In this document: positions 1-9,031 of the stretch, one piece after another
Layout of the letters: every line of letters starts with the position of its first letter
How positions within the stretch are numbered: position 1 is the stretch's first letter
The notes under the pieces: generated by a model
Database searches by the model: none
Seen by the model: only the letters and a program-made list of their open reading frames with translations
What the model was told of the DNA's origin: nothing
Assembly: GCF_000260985.4 (NCBI RefSeq)
Contig: NC_017857.3
Location: 1,364,001-1,428,000, forward strand
DNA length: 64,000 bases
DNA from: Methylophaga nitratireducenticrescens
GTDB taxonomy: Bacteria; Pseudomonadota; Gammaproteobacteria; Nitrosococcales; Methylophagaceae
Direction of reading: 5' to 3'
Position numbers and translations under genes: made by a program

Positions 1-383
1 GGCAAATAGTACTGACCTCGGCAGCACCTTTGGCTCGCATCTGCACCGATGAGGAACAATTACATCAGGTAATATGGAATTTGATAGATAATGCATGGCA
101 CTATGCCGATAAAGCACAAGAACTGCCCATTGAAATCCGTATTACGTTACAGTCTGAAGATATCCATATTGATGTGATTGATAACGGAGCAGGTGTCAGT
201 CCTCAAGCGATGCAGCATTTGTTTGAACCTTTTCATTCAGAACGCACTGGTGGCACAGGTTTGGGGTTATATCTGGCGCGTGAGTTATGCCAGGCAAATG
301 GTGCCAGATTAAGTTACCTGCCGGAGTTTGGCAGTTGTTTCAGAATTAGTTATCCACTGCAAAGACAAGAGTTTATCCAATGA
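1..383 (+). CDS. pilS: Sensor histidine kinase, C-terminal part (PilS-like), cut by window edge
   Basis: The reading frame is open from the left edge (first full codon at base 3), so only the C-terminal ATPase domain is present. It has the N box (NLIDNA), the G1 box (DNGAGVSP), an EPF motif and the G2 box (GTGLGLYLA) of HATPase_c domains. The domain would supply phosphoryl groups to the partner regulator PilR for control of type IV pilus genes. Its stop overlaps the next start (ATGA), so the two are translationally coupled. The PilS name rests on the PilR-like neighbour, since the sensing domain lies outside the window. Confidence 0.85.
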   Translation, partial: QIVLTSAAPLARICTDEEQLHQVIWNLIDNAWHYADKAQELPIEIRITLQSEDIHIDVIDNGAGVSPQAMQHLFEPFHSERTGGTGLGLYLARELCQANGARLSYLPEFGSCFRISYPLQRQEFIQ

Positions 384-1735
384 ATCCACAAGCATTGATT
401 GTCGATGATGAACCTGACATTCTTGATTTATTGTCGATGACGCTGTCAGGCATGTCGATAGATTGTGTTACCGCTGAGAGTATCGCTGAAGCTGAAAGAC
501 TTCTGGCACAACAATCCTTTGATTTATGTTTTACCGATATGCGATTGCCGGATGGCGACGGACTGGAACTGGTAAAAAAAATTCAAACCAGTTATCCGGA
601 GCTTCCCATTGCCGTGGTGACTGCTTATGGCAATATGGATTTAGCAATCACAGCATTAAAATCCGGTGCGTTTGATTTTGTCTCCAAACCATTGAAATTA
701 AGAGTATTACGCGAGCTTGTGGATGCCGCATTAAAACTCTCGCCCAAACGGTCTCATAAAAAGGAGCGTCGTTCACGTGACCGTTTATTAGGTGATACTG
801 GATTGATGCGTGAGTTGCGGGGTAAAGTTGCCAAACTGGCACGCAGTCAAGCACCGGTTTATATCAGCGGTGAATCCGGGACGGGGAAGGAGTTGGTGGC
901 AAGGTTAATTCATGATCTTGGTGCCCGCTCCGATAAGGCTTTTGTTCCGGTAAACTGTGGGGCGATACCCAACGAACTGATGGAAAGCGAATTTTTTGGC
1001 CACAAAAAAGGCGCGTTTACCGGCGCAGTTGCCGATAAACAGGGATTATTCCAACATGCTCATGGTGGCACACTATTTCTCGATGAAGTTGCCGATTTAC
1101 CGTTGATGATGCAGGTCAAACTGTTACGGGCGATTCAGGAAAAAGCTATTCGGCCGGTGGGATGCCACGAAGAGATCAATGTCGATGTCAGAATTTTATC
1201 CGCAACACATAAAAATCTTGCAGAATGCGTGGAAAAAGGAACCTTTCGTCAGGATTTATTTTATCGGCTTAATGTGATCGAATTACATGTACCACCATTG
1301 CGTGAACGCAAAGCTGATATCCCTATTCTGTCAGAGCATATTCTATTAAAACTGGCGGGTAAGACCCAATCAGCGGTTACGGCATTAACACCTGAAGCTC
1401 TTACTTCATTAGAGCAATATCCTTTCCCTGGGAATGTACGTGAGCTGGAAAACACGCTTGAGCGTGCGTTGACCTGGGCAGAGGGGACACGAATAACAGC
1501 AGAAGATTTGATGTTGCCAGCCGCTCCCCTAATAAATCATGCTGCCTCCCAGACATCAGACGTATCAATGCCTGTTTTGGATCAGGATTTAGAGTCGCAT
1601 CTGGAAGAACAGGAGCGGGCCATTATTGAAAAAGCACTAAATGAAACTCGCTGGAATAAAACAGCTGCTGCCAAACGGCTTGGTATTACGTTTCGGGCTT
1701 TACGTTACAAGCTAAAAAAGCTGGACTTGGACTAA
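380..1735 (+). CDS. pilR: Sigma-54 response regulator PilR
   Basis: An NtrC-family activator of 451 residues, the usual length. It has a receiver domain (residues 5-115, phospho-acceptor Asp53 in FTDMRLPDG), an AAA+ domain (about 140-370) with Walker A GESGTGKE and the sigma-54 contact loop GAFTGA, and a C-terminal Fis-type helix-turn-helix (NKTAAAKRLGIT). Phosphorylated PilR activates RpoN-dependent type IV pilin transcription. The receiver sequence resembles PilR more than PrsR, the regulator linked to exosortase systems, but the two are related and a role in PEP-CTERM control cannot be excluded by eye. It converges on ygfZ with a 14-base gap. Confidence 0.88.
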   Translation: MNPQALIVDDEPDILDLLSMTLSGMSIDCVTAESIAEAERLLAQQSFDLCFTDMRLPDGDGLELVKKIQTSYPELPIAVVTAYGNMDLAITALKSGAFDFVSKPLKLRVLRELVDAALKLSPKRSHKKERRSRDRLLGDTGLMRELRGKVAKLARSQAPVYISGESGTGKELVARLIHDLGARSDKAFVPVNCGAIPNELMESEFFGHKKGAFTGAVADKQGLFQHAHGGTLFLDEVADLPLMMQVKLLRAIQEKAIRPVGCHEEINVDVRILSATHKNLAECVEKGTFRQDLFYRLNVIELHVPPLRERKADIPILSEHILLKLAGKTQSAVTALTPEALTSLEQYPFPGNVRELENTLERALTWAEGTRITAEDLMLPAAPLINHAASQTSDVSMPVLDQDLESHLEEQERAIIEKALNETRWNKTAAAKRLGITFRALRYKLKKLDLD

Positions 1736-1749
1736 AAGAGCAACAAGCC

Positions 1750-2658
1750 CTAAACATACGCCTGCACCGATTCTATGGCGGTACCATCATTCAAATACAA
1801 ATCCTGATTGGCTCCATCCAGCTTTAAACTGAGCTGCAGAAATAGCTGGTTTTCATCGCCGTGGATAGCATTAACAACATGGCCAATCACTGCTTTTTCG
1901 TTATCAACAATGGTCTCACCAGTTTCAGGCACAGTATCTGTTTTGGCTATAGCCTGAAACAAACGACGTTTGGGTTCCCCAAGATAATGCAAACGCGCGA
2001 CCACTTCCTGTCCCGGGTAACAGCCTTTACGGAAACTCACACCACCGATTAAATCCAGGTTCAGCTGTTGTGCGGTAAACAGCTCGCGACTTGATGGAAA
2101 AATTACCGGAACTCCGCTTTCAATCTCAGTGATAAACCAACTGGCTTCTGCAGCAAGCTGCCAGCCTTTGCTCATCAGATCTTCCAACTCAGAAGTCATC
2201 TGGTCGGCTGAAGCGATCAGCAGAGCACGGGATTGTGAAGGTAAAGGGATTGCGGAAGTCGATGGATCGTTACCCTGCAGCCCGCATACTTGTAGCGTTT
2301 CGCTGCAGTCTACAACCTCAACTTTGCTGCGTAATTTGAACATTTGCAGCCGCTGTGCCAAAAAAGCACACTGGCTCTCAGGTAATACCAGCTGATAACC
2401 GTGCTCTGTTTTAGCCAGCAGAAAAAGTGCCAGCAAACGACCTTTTGGGTTACACATAGCCGTAATCTGCGAAGCTTGTTGTTCCAGTTGCTTGACATCA
2501 TTGGTCAGTAGATTTTGCAAAAAGTCGGCAGCTTCTTCACCCGTTACCGTTATTACGCCATAACTAGGTAATGGAATCAGGTAATGGTTTTCATCATTCC
2601 TGGATGCCAATGGAGCTGATGTCTGTTGTTGCAAAATGGATTGATAGTCAGCGTTCAT
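1750..2658 (-). CDS. ygfZ: Folate-binding YgfZ, iron-sulfur cluster repair/assembly protein
   Basis: A GcvT-like tetrahydrofolate-binding protein of 302 residues. It carries the YgfZ signature KGCYPGQE with its conserved Cys at about residue 213. In E. coli, YgfZ helps maintain a subset of iron-sulfur enzymes such as MiaB. The start has an AAAGAG ribosome site just upstream. It is divergent from the YgfX-like gene and sits near nadB, a common gammaproteobacterial arrangement. The small sdhE gene that often lies between ygfZ and ygfX is not present in the 70-base gap. Confidence 0.9.
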   Translation of the reverse strand: MNADYQSILQQQTSAPLASRNDENHYLIPLPSYGVITVTGEEAADFLQNLLTNDVKQLEQQASQITAMCNPKGRLLALFLLAKTEHGYQLVLPESQCAFLAQRLQMFKLRSKVEVVDCSETLQVCGLQGNDPSTSAIPLPSQSRALLIASADQMTSELEDLMSKGWQLAAEASWFITEIESGVPVIFPSSRELFTAQQLNLDLIGGVSFRKGCYPGQEVVARLHYLGEPKRRLFQAIAKTDTVPETGETIVDNEKAVIGHVVNAIHGDENQLFLQLSLKLDGANQDLYLNDGTAIESVQAYV

Positions 2659-2728
2659 AAATTTACTCTTTAGCTTAAAGGATTAGTAACGTGTCATTGT
2701 AACAGGCCCCCAGTTAGGGAGAACATGG

Positions 2729-3172
2729 ATGAAGAAGCAGGAAAAAGGATTTTATCTGCCATTAGGGCGATCACGATATCTGCTTAGTTACAGCCTGCTG
2801 GCGCATTTGCTGGCAGTGATAAGTATAGTGTTAATAGCCGTCAGCCCAGCTGTGAAAATATTGTTTATTACAGGGATTTTTATAAATCAGTTTTTGCATA
2901 TCAGGCGGTTGGGTTATATCCGGGAATATAAGAAACGGCCTATCGCACTGATAAACGCCATGAATGAATATTGGCAAATAGGCTATGCCGACAGTTCAAA
3001 AACATCCGATTTATTACTCGAATCGGCCTGGATCAACCGTTTCGCCGTCATTATCCATTTCAAATCATTTAATAAAAAACGTCTTTCAATTGTTATCCTG
3101 AAAGATTCGGTTGAGCAGAAACAATTTCGACAATTACGTGTGCGACTCAGGTTGGCTTTTTTCCAGCAATAA
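2729..3172 (+). CDS. YgfX/CptA-like inner membrane protein
   Basis: A 147-residue protein with two closely spaced hydrophobic segments near the N-terminus (about residues 18-55) followed by a basic cytoplasmic tail. The pattern matches YgfX (DUF1434), including a C-terminal FRQLRVRLRL motif resembling the family ending. In E. coli, YgfX is a membrane protein encoded beside SdhE and has been reported as a toxin acting on MreB and FtsZ. Here it stands without sdhE. Its 3' end overlaps the convergent nadB gene by 26 bases. The assignment rests on topology, motif and neighbourhood. Confidence 0.65.
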   Translation: MKKQEKGFYLPLGRSRYLLSYSLLAHLLAVISIVLIAVSPAVKILFITGIFINQFLHIRRLGYIREYKKRPIALINAMNEYWQIGYADSSKTSDLLLESAWINRFAVIIHFKSFNKKRLSIVILKDSVEQKQFRQLRVRLRLAFFQQ

Positions 3173-4748
3173 TACTGTTACTGGCGGTTTTGTCCGATGT
3201 CTCCGGATAATCTAGCGTGTAATGCAGCCCACGACTTTCTTTACGCTGCAATGCTGACTCAATAATCAATTCAGCCACATCCGCCAGATTACGTAATTCC
3301 AGCAAATCATTACTGATATGGTGTTGACTATAAAACTCATCAATTTCCTGTTGTAACAGAAATAATCGTTGTCGGGCGCGATTAAGTCGTTGGGTACTGC
3401 GGACAATCCCCACATAGTCCCACATAAAACGACGCAATTCGTCCCAGTTATGACTTATTGCGACGGCTTCCTTGGCCGGGTACACGCGACTTTCGTCCCA
3501 ATGGGGGATGTTGCGCGGCAATGTGGTTTTGGGACGCTTGATAATATCGTGTGCCGCCGCATTGGCAAAGACCAGGCATTCCAGTAAGGAATTGCTCGCC
3601 ATACGATTAGCACCGTGCAAACCGGTATGAGCCGTTTCACCAATCGCATAAAGACCATCGATATCCGTTCTACCTCGCATATCGGTCATAATCCCACCAC
3701 AGGTGTAGTGTGCTGCTGGCACTACAGGAATCGGCTCTTTCGCCATATCCACACCGAACTGCAGGCAACGTTTATAGATAGTCGGAAAGTGAGTGGTAAT
3801 AAAAGTTTTTGCTTGATGACTGATATCCAGATAAACACAATCCTGTCCAAGACGTTTCATTTCATGATCAATGGCGCGTGCCACTATATCTCTTGGTGCC
3901 AGTTCAGCCTGAGGATGAAATGCCGGCATAAACCGCGTTCCATCAGCTAGTTTCAATGTGGCACCTTCACCACGCAAAGCTTCGGAGATTAAGAAAGATT
4001 TGGCTTTAGGATGAAATAAACAGGTCGGGTGGAACTGGATAAATTCCATATTGGCTATTCGGCAGCCGGCACGCCAGCCCATCGCAATGCCATCGCCTGT
4101 TGAGACATCGGGGTTACTGGTATATAAATACACTTTTCCGGCACCACCCGTGGCGAGCACAGTGACTGGGGCCAGAAAGGTTTTGGGTTGATCTTTTTTG
4201 ATATCCAGCACGTAACAGCCAAGACAGCTATTTTCATCAGTGGCCAGATGTTTGCGTGAGGTAATCAGATCAATACCGATGTGAAAAGGAAATAATGAAA
4301 TATTGGGATGTGCTTTGGCTTTATCCAGCAAGGTGGTTTCTACAGCGCGACCAGTTGCATCTGCGGAATGAATTACCCGTCGATGACTGTGACCACCTTC
4401 CTGAGTGAGATGATAAGTTTCAGAGGTCATATCATCTCGGGTAAAAGTAACCCCTTGTTCAATTAACCATTCAATACTTTCTCGCGCATGTTCAACAGTA
4501 AATCGTACAACATCTTCGTCGCATAACCCGTCCCCGGTGCGCAAAGTATCATCAATATGGGATTGCAAAGAATCGCCTTTATCGAGTACAACAGAGATGC
4601 CACCTTGAGCATAAAGAGAGGCTCCTTCCTCAAGCTGGCTTTTGGATAGAACGGCAACATGGGCCTGGTCTGCCATCTTCAAAGCAAGGGTTAAACCTGC
4701 TGTACCGCTGCCAATAATCAGCAGATCAAAATGATGTGTTGTCGTCAT
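3147..4748 (-). CDS. nadB: L-aspartate oxidase NadB
   Basis: An FAD enzyme oxidising L-aspartate to iminoaspartate, the first step of de novo NAD synthesis. The N-terminus has the dinucleotide-binding signature IIGSGTAGL, and conserved GGAGK, HPTCL and HGANRMASNS blocks follow in the order of the fumarate reductase/succinate dehydrogenase flavoprotein family. The length of 533 residues matches NadB. The frame is open 18 codons further upstream, but the start chosen (MTTTHHFD) has an AGGA ribosome site and begins right before the FAD motif. It is divergent from rpoE. Confidence 0.95.
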   Translation of the reverse strand: MTTTHHFDLLIIGSGTAGLTLALKMADQAHVAVLSKSQLEEGASLYAQGGISVVLDKGDSLQSHIDDTLRTGDGLCDEDVVRFTVEHARESIEWLIEQGVTFTRDDMTSETYHLTQEGGHSHRRVIHSADATGRAVETTLLDKAKAHPNISLFPFHIGIDLITSRKHLATDENSCLGCYVLDIKKDQPKTFLAPVTVLATGGAGKVYLYTSNPDVSTGDGIAMGWRAGCRIANMEFIQFHPTCLFHPKAKSFLISEALRGEGATLKLADGTRFMPAFHPQAELAPRDIVARAIDHEMKRLGQDCVYLDISHQAKTFITTHFPTIYKRCLQFGVDMAKEPIPVVPAAHYTCGGIMTDMRGRTDIDGLYAIGETAHTGLHGANRMASNSLLECLVFANAAAHDIIKRPKTTLPRNIPHWDESRVYPAKEAVAISHNWDELRRFMWDYVGIVRSTQRLNRARQRLFLLQQEIDEFYSQHHISNDLLELRNLADVAELIIESALQRKESRGLHYTLDYPETSDKTASNSIIAGKKPT

Positions 4749-4876
4749 GGGTCCTGTTACAGGTAGAATGCCAACAATTATTGTGCACTGATTGTGGAAC
4801 AAAAATAAATGACATTGGTCAATCTAGCATTAAACAGAAATTGTCTCCGGCTTGTCGGAGTAGGCCGGATAAATAA

Positions 4877-5452
4877 ATGAACGTGGATCAGGAATTAGTT
4901 CAGCGTGTGCAGGCGGGCGATAAAAAGGCGTTTGATATGCTGATAATGAAGTATCAACAGCGAATCATACATGTGATAACCGGATTTGTGCATGACCCAG
5001 TAGAAGCGATGGATGTTGCGCAGGAAGCTTTTATCAAAGCATATCGTGCGTTACCAAACTTTCGCGGTGACAGTGCTTTTTATACGTGGCTTTATCGTAT
5101 CGCCATCAACACATCTAAAAATCATCTTACTGCCAGTTCACGTCGACCACCGATGAGTGATGTTGATGCGATGGATGCAACAAATTATTACGATGCACCT
5201 GAACTTAAGGAATTTGAGACCCCTGAAAACAGTCTCATGTGTGTTGAACTCGAACAAGCGATTCAGCAAGCTATTGAAGATCTACCCGAAGATACGGCAA
5301 CAGCGATTAAATTACGCGAATTTGAAGGTATGAGTTATGAAGAAATCGCGGAAGCGATGGATTGTCCGATCGGTACCGTCCGATCGCGGATATTCAGGGC
5401 TAGGGAAGCTATCGATATACAAGTTAAGTCAGTGATGGGTGAAGAGGAATAA
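4877..5452 (+). CDS. rpoE: RNA polymerase sigma factor RpoE (sigma-E/AlgU)
   Basis: An ECF sigma factor of 191 residues. Region 2 includes the DVAQEAFIKAYRAL and FYTWLYRIAIN segments, and region 4 includes YEEIAEAMDCPIGTVRSRIFRAR. It directs the envelope stress regulon. It heads an operon with its membrane anti-sigma factor RseA two bases downstream, then RseB, RseC and a DegP-type protease, the classic rpoE-rseABC/algU-mucABCD order. Sigma-E genes usually autoregulate, but no convincing sigma-E promoter was identified by eye in the 128-base gap to nadB. Confidence 0.95.
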   Translation: MNVDQELVQRVQAGDKKAFDMLIMKYQQRIIHVITGFVHDPVEAMDVAQEAFIKAYRALPNFRGDSAFYTWLYRIAINTSKNHLTASSRRPPMSDVDAMDATNYYDAPELKEFETPENSLMCVELEQAIQQAIEDLPEDTATAIKLREFEGMSYEEIAEAMDCPIGTVRSRIFRAREAIDIQVKSVMGEEE

Positions 5453-5454
5453 TA

Positions 5455-6024
5455 ATGGCAATTAATCATCTCGAATTAGTGTCTGCTTTGGTTGATGGCC
5501 AGCTGACCGGCAATGAACTCGAACAGGCGTTGGCGTTAGTAAACAACGACAGACATGCCCGCGAAGCATTTATGCGATACCAGCAAGCAAGCGATATCCT
5601 CCACGGATATACACGAAGTATCACTCAGCATCCTATAGATTTAACCTCACGAATTTCCGCTGCACTTGATGATGAACCGGTTTACACAATTAAGACAGAA
5701 GCCAGTTCTTCAAAAAAATTATTGCGGTTTCCGAAAAAAAACTTCTGGAAACAGGCAACTGGACTGGCAATGGCCGCTTCTGTAGGAGCATTGGCTGTAA
5801 TAGGTGTCGCTCAACAGCAATCCGGAATGGATAATCTTCCCGTAGCCAGTATGGTCGCTGATGAAGCCCCGATCAGCATAACCAGTCGCTCAAATCGCTG
5901 GACGGTTGCCGAACCGGAGGTTGAAGACAGACTGAATAATTATCTCGTTGATCACAATGAGTATGTTGGTACATCTGGTATGTTTTCGTATGGACGTGTC
6001 GTTTCCTATGGTACGGAGCGATAA
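5455..6024 (+). CDS. rseA: Anti-sigma-E factor RseA/MucA
   Basis: A single-pass inner membrane protein of 189 residues. The N-terminal cytoplasmic domain (LVSALVDGQLTGNELEQAL) is the typical sigma-binding RseA/MucA fold. One membrane segment follows at about residues 100-122 (ATGLAMAASVGALAVIGV), then a periplasmic tail. It holds RpoE inactive until the DegS/RseP cascade cleaves it. It lies two bases after rpoE, consistent with co-translation of sigma and anti-sigma. The periplasmic end (YVGTSGMFSYGRVVSYG) resembles the MucA C-terminus. Confidence 0.9.
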   Translation: MAINHLELVSALVDGQLTGNELEQALALVNNDRHAREAFMRYQQASDILHGYTRSITQHPIDLTSRISAALDDEPVYTIKTEASSSKKLLRFPKKNFWKQATGLAMAASVGALAVIGVAQQQSGMDNLPVASMVADEAPISITSRSNRWTVAEPEVEDRLNNYLVDHNEYVGTSGMFSYGRVVSYGTER

Positions 6025-6027
6025 AAA

Positions 6028-7008
6028 ATGCGCCAGCAATTTCGTTTTTGTGTTGCGTTGTTGGTGCTATTTATTCCAACCGTTCAGGCAGAGCCCGCTT
6101 CGATAGAATTACTCGAACGAATGAGTCAGGCAGCAACTCAACTCAACTATGAAGGCGTATTTGCCTACCAAAGTGGCAAAACTTTCCAGTCAGTACGTAT
6201 TTATCATCGTAATGATGACGGCAATGAATCAGAACGACTGATTTCACTTAATGGTTCTGCCCGCGAAGTGCTTCGCTCTAACGATACGGTCACCTGTATT
6301 AATCCCGAGGGTAAACAGGTCAATGTTAGTCAGCGTCCTTTAGGTCATGGTTTTCCCAGTGATTTGCCACGTCGGTTACGTTCGGCTACACCATTTTACG
6401 AATTGGTCATGGGCGATGAAGATCGTATTGCGGGAAAATTAACCCAGAGACTGGAAATCAAACCGGTCGATAACTATCGTTATGGGTATCGGCTGTGGAT
6501 GGATAAAGAAACTGATTTACTCCTCAAATCCGAATTGATTGATGAAAACGATGAGGTTTTGGAAACCTTCGAATTTACTGTTATCGATACGAGTGTTGAT
6601 ATTCGGGATATCGATCTGGCCCCACAGATGTCAGGCAATGAAATGGTTTGGCATCGTACCGAGCCCGGTGAAATGACGACTCAGGATCTCGTGGCTTTTT
6701 CATATTGGCAGGCAAAGTGGCTGCCCGAAGGTTTTACGCTGATCGCCCATCAAAACCGATTGCGTGCCAATAATGGAGCTCATATTGAGCAGCGTGTTTA
6801 CAGTGATGGTTTAAGCTCTGTCTCAGTATTTATTGAAAAAATGCGGTCTCAACATAGCCATTTTTATGGTGGCTCTCACATGGGAGCAGTAAATGCATTT
6901 GGTAGCGTGATCCATGCGCATTTTGTAACTGTGGTCGGTGAAGTCCCTGCTGTGACGGTCGAAAAAATTGGTGCAGCAATTGAATATGCTGGCCCAGAAC
7001 CAAAATGA
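6028..7008 (+). CDS. rseB: Periplasmic sigma-E regulator RseB/MucB
   Basis: A 326-residue exported protein with an N-terminal signal peptide ending around VQAEP. The family's LolA-like fold is suggested by motifs such as NYEGVFAYQSG and YRYGYRLWMD. RseB binds the periplasmic part of RseA and shields it from DegS, releasing it when it senses mislocalised lipopolysaccharide. It follows rseA by three bases and its stop overlaps the rseC start. Confidence 0.93.
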   Translation: MRQQFRFCVALLVLFIPTVQAEPASIELLERMSQAATQLNYEGVFAYQSGKTFQSVRIYHRNDDGNESERLISLNGSAREVLRSNDTVTCINPEGKQVNVSQRPLGHGFPSDLPRRLRSATPFYELVMGDEDRIAGKLTQRLEIKPVDNYRYGYRLWMDKETDLLLKSELIDENDEVLETFEFTVIDTSVDIRDIDLAPQMSGNEMVWHRTEPGEMTTQDLVAFSYWQAKWLPEGFTLIAHQNRLRANNGAHIEQRVYSDGLSSVSVFIEKMRSQHSHFYGGSHMGAVNAFGSVIHAHFVTVVGEVPAVTVEKIGAAIEYAGPEPK

Positions 7009-7427
7009 TTGAACAAAAAGCGACGGTTTTACGTTCAGATGAATCAACTATCTGGTTGCAAGCCGAACGACAATCCACCTGTGATAAATGCCAGGTAAAA
7101 AAAGGCTGTGGGACTGGCTTGTTGAGTGAACATGTGGGGCGGCGCTTTTCCACCATAGCCGTTCCTAAAAAACAAGCTGTACAGCCAGGACAACAAATGA
7201 ATGTGTCTATTCCGGAAACTGCTCTGTTGCAAGGCGCTTTCATGATGTACCTATTACCGATTTTATTTATGTTCGCAGGCGCTGTCCTCAGTCGGTTTGT
7301 TTTTGCAAATGAACTGCTGGAAATTTTTTGTGGATTAGCGGGTCTGATTCTTGGATTTTATTGGGTCAGAAATCGACTCAAACATCAGAAAATAGCCATC
7401 GAAACTCAAATCATAGAGGAAAAATAA
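7005..7427 (+). CDS. rseC: SoxR-reducing/sigma-E modulator RseC
   Basis: A 140-residue inner membrane protein. The N-terminal domain has a cysteine cluster (CDKCQVKKGCGTG), and two membrane helices lie at about residues 78-120, typical of RseC/MucC. RseC family members modulate sigma-E activity and take part in reducing the iron-sulfur cluster of SoxR in some species. Start and stop overlap both neighbours (ATGA with rseB, TAATG with degP), so the operon is translated in a coupled way. Confidence 0.9.
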   Translation: MIEQKATVLRSDESTIWLQAERQSTCDKCQVKKGCGTGLLSEHVGRRFSTIAVPKKQAVQPGQQMNVSIPETALLQGAFMMYLLPILFMFAGAVLSRFVFANELLEIFCGLAGLILGFYWVRNRLKHQKIAIETQIIEEK

Positions 7428-8854
7428 TGACGCAATACAAAACAACAGGCGCAATGATATTCACATTGCTGATGTGGTTAATGTTGAGTTCAGCTGTTCA
7501 GGCACGGGGCGGTTTACCAGAATTTACTGAATTAGTGGCTGAAAATGGTGATGCAGTTGTTAATATCAGCACCAAAAGTAAACCTAATGAAGTGGCTTCT
7601 TCACAACTCCCCCCGGGCATGGAAATGCCAGAAGGCACGCCGTTTGATGATTTTTTCAAACGATTTTTTGGTGACCCTTCACAACCTCGTGCACCGCTAC
7701 CAAGTTCACTAGGCTCAGGATTTGTTTTATCAACTGATGGATATATTCTGACAAATCATCATGTTATCAAAGATGCTGACGAAATTATTGTACGTTTTAG
7801 TGACCGAACAGAATTAGTTGCCGAATTATTAGGTAGTGATGAGCGTAGTGATGTGGCTTTATTGAAAGTTGATGCAAAAGGCATGAATTTGAAAGCCGTT
7901 AAACTTGGCGATTCAAACGATTTGAAAGTCGGAGAATGGGTATTGGCAATTGGCTCTCCTTTCGGCTTTGATTATTCGGCGACTGCCGGTATTGTCAGTG
8001 CACTGGGGCGCAGCCTGCCAAGCGACAGTTATGTGCCGTTTATCCAAACTGACGTCGCTATCAATCCGGGTAACTCAGGTGGACCATTATTCAATCTGGA
8101 TGGTGAAGTCGTTGGCATAAACTCTCAAATCTATAGCCGTACCGGTGGCTTTATGGGGGTTTCGTTTGCTATCCCGGTGGATACAGTAATGAATGTGGTC
8201 GATCAGATCAAAGCACAAGGTTATGTCAGCCGTGGTTGGCTCGGTGTGGTTATTCAGGATGTAACACGTGAACTGGCAGAATCCTTTGGCTTGGATAAAC
8301 CTCGTGGCGCTTTGGTCTCACGGGTTGTGGCTGAAAGTCCTGCCGAGAAAGCCGGTTTTGAAGCGGGTGATGTGATTCTCAAATTTGATGACCGTAATGT
8401 TGATGCTTCATCAGACTTACCGCCAATTGTTGGACGCACCGAAATTGGGAAGAAATCCACTGCTGAAATCATGCGTAACAACAAAAAAATGACGCTTTCA
8501 GTCATTGTGGAAGAATTGCCTGAAGATGAGCAAATCGCGAGTGGTGCGGTGCCTCGTTCAGGTGAATTTTATAATAAACGCCTTGCGATTGAAGTCACTG
8601 ATTTGATCGTAGAGCAACGTGCTGAATTGGGGCCAAATCAGACGGGTGTAACGGTACGAAAAATTGAGTCAGGTCCGGCGGCAGAAGCTGGCATTGTTCC
8701 TGGCGATGTGTTGTTGAGTATTAATAATCAAAAGATTGTCGATGCAAAACAGTTTATTGAGCTGGTCGAACAATTGCCTGTCGACAAAGCTATTCCTGTA
8801 TTGGTACAGCGTTCTGGAACCTCTCAATTTCTGGCATTAAAAATTCCAGAATAA
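7427..8854 (+). CDS. degP: Periplasmic serine protease DegP/MucD
   Basis: An HtrA-family protease of 475 residues. A signal peptide ends near AVQARG. The trypsin-like domain has the triad His112 (TNHHVI), Asp142 (RSDVALLKV) and Ser217 (NPGNSGGP), followed by two PDZ domains. It degrades misfolded envelope proteins and, as MucD, dampens sigma-E signalling. The frame extends 33 codons upstream inside rseC, but the start used here follows an AGAGGA site and precedes the signal peptide. A strong terminator follows, closing the operon. Confidence 0.94.
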   Translation: MTQYKTTGAMIFTLLMWLMLSSAVQARGGLPEFTELVAENGDAVVNISTKSKPNEVASSQLPPGMEMPEGTPFDDFFKRFFGDPSQPRAPLPSSLGSGFVLSTDGYILTNHHVIKDADEIIVRFSDRTELVAELLGSDERSDVALLKVDAKGMNLKAVKLGDSNDLKVGEWVLAIGSPFGFDYSATAGIVSALGRSLPSDSYVPFIQTDVAINPGNSGGPLFNLDGEVVGINSQIYSRTGGFMGVSFAIPVDTVMNVVDQIKAQGYVSRGWLGVVIQDVTRELAESFGLDKPRGALVSRVVAESPAEKAGFEAGDVILKFDDRNVDASSDLPPIVGRTEIGKKSTAEIMRNNKKMTLSVIVEELPEDEQIASGAVPRSGEFYNKRLAIEVTDLIVEQRAELGPNQTGVTVRKIESGPAAEAGIVPGDVLLSINNQKIVDAKQFIELVEQLPVDKAIPVLVQRSGTSQFLALKIPE

Positions 8855-8895
8855 AACAGCACGATAACCCCGTACTTTTCTGGGTGAGCTTTAAA

Positions 8896-8930
8896 AGCAG
8901 TTGATGGGATTCCATCAGCTGCTTTTTTTT
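8896..8930 (+). terminator. Rho-independent terminator after degP
   Basis: A 12-bp stem (AGCAGTTGATGG paired with CCATCAGCTGCT, one mismatch) with a four-base loop is followed by eight Ts. It closes the rpoE-degP operon. Confidence 0.9.
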
Positions 8931-8984
8931 GCTTAGCAAAAGAGCCCATAAAAAAAACAAAGTTTCTTATTGAATGATTTCGCT

Positions 8985-9011
8985 TTATCATTAATGATAA
9001 CTATTATCATC
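8985..9011. promoter_or_regulatory. Fur box (overlapping Fur-type palindromes)
   Basis: TTATCATTAATGATAA at 8985-9000 is a perfect palindrome. It overlaps AATGATAACTATTATCATC at 8993-9011, which closely matches the 19-bp Fur consensus GATAATGATAATCATTATC. The site lies 20-45 bases before the response regulator start, where a bound repressor would block transcription. Iron repression of the two-component genes is inferred. Confidence 0.75.
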
Positions 9012-9031
9012 TAATAACCATTCTGTATTTT

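Noticed and set aside
380-1735. The sigma-54 regulator as PrsR, the regulator linked to exosortase genes
   Set aside because: The receiver and overall sequence look like PilR, it is far from the polysaccharide locus, and no -24/-12 promoter was found before the PEP-CTERM genes.
1736-1753. CAACAAGCCCTAA near the pilR/ygfZ junction as another copy of the dispersed motif
   Set aside because: Only about 13 bases match and part of it is the ygfZ stop region; chance is likely.
6830-7243. 137-residue minus-strand ORF across rseB/rseC
   Set aside because: Overlaps two certain genes of the sigma-E operon; no start signal and implausible composition.
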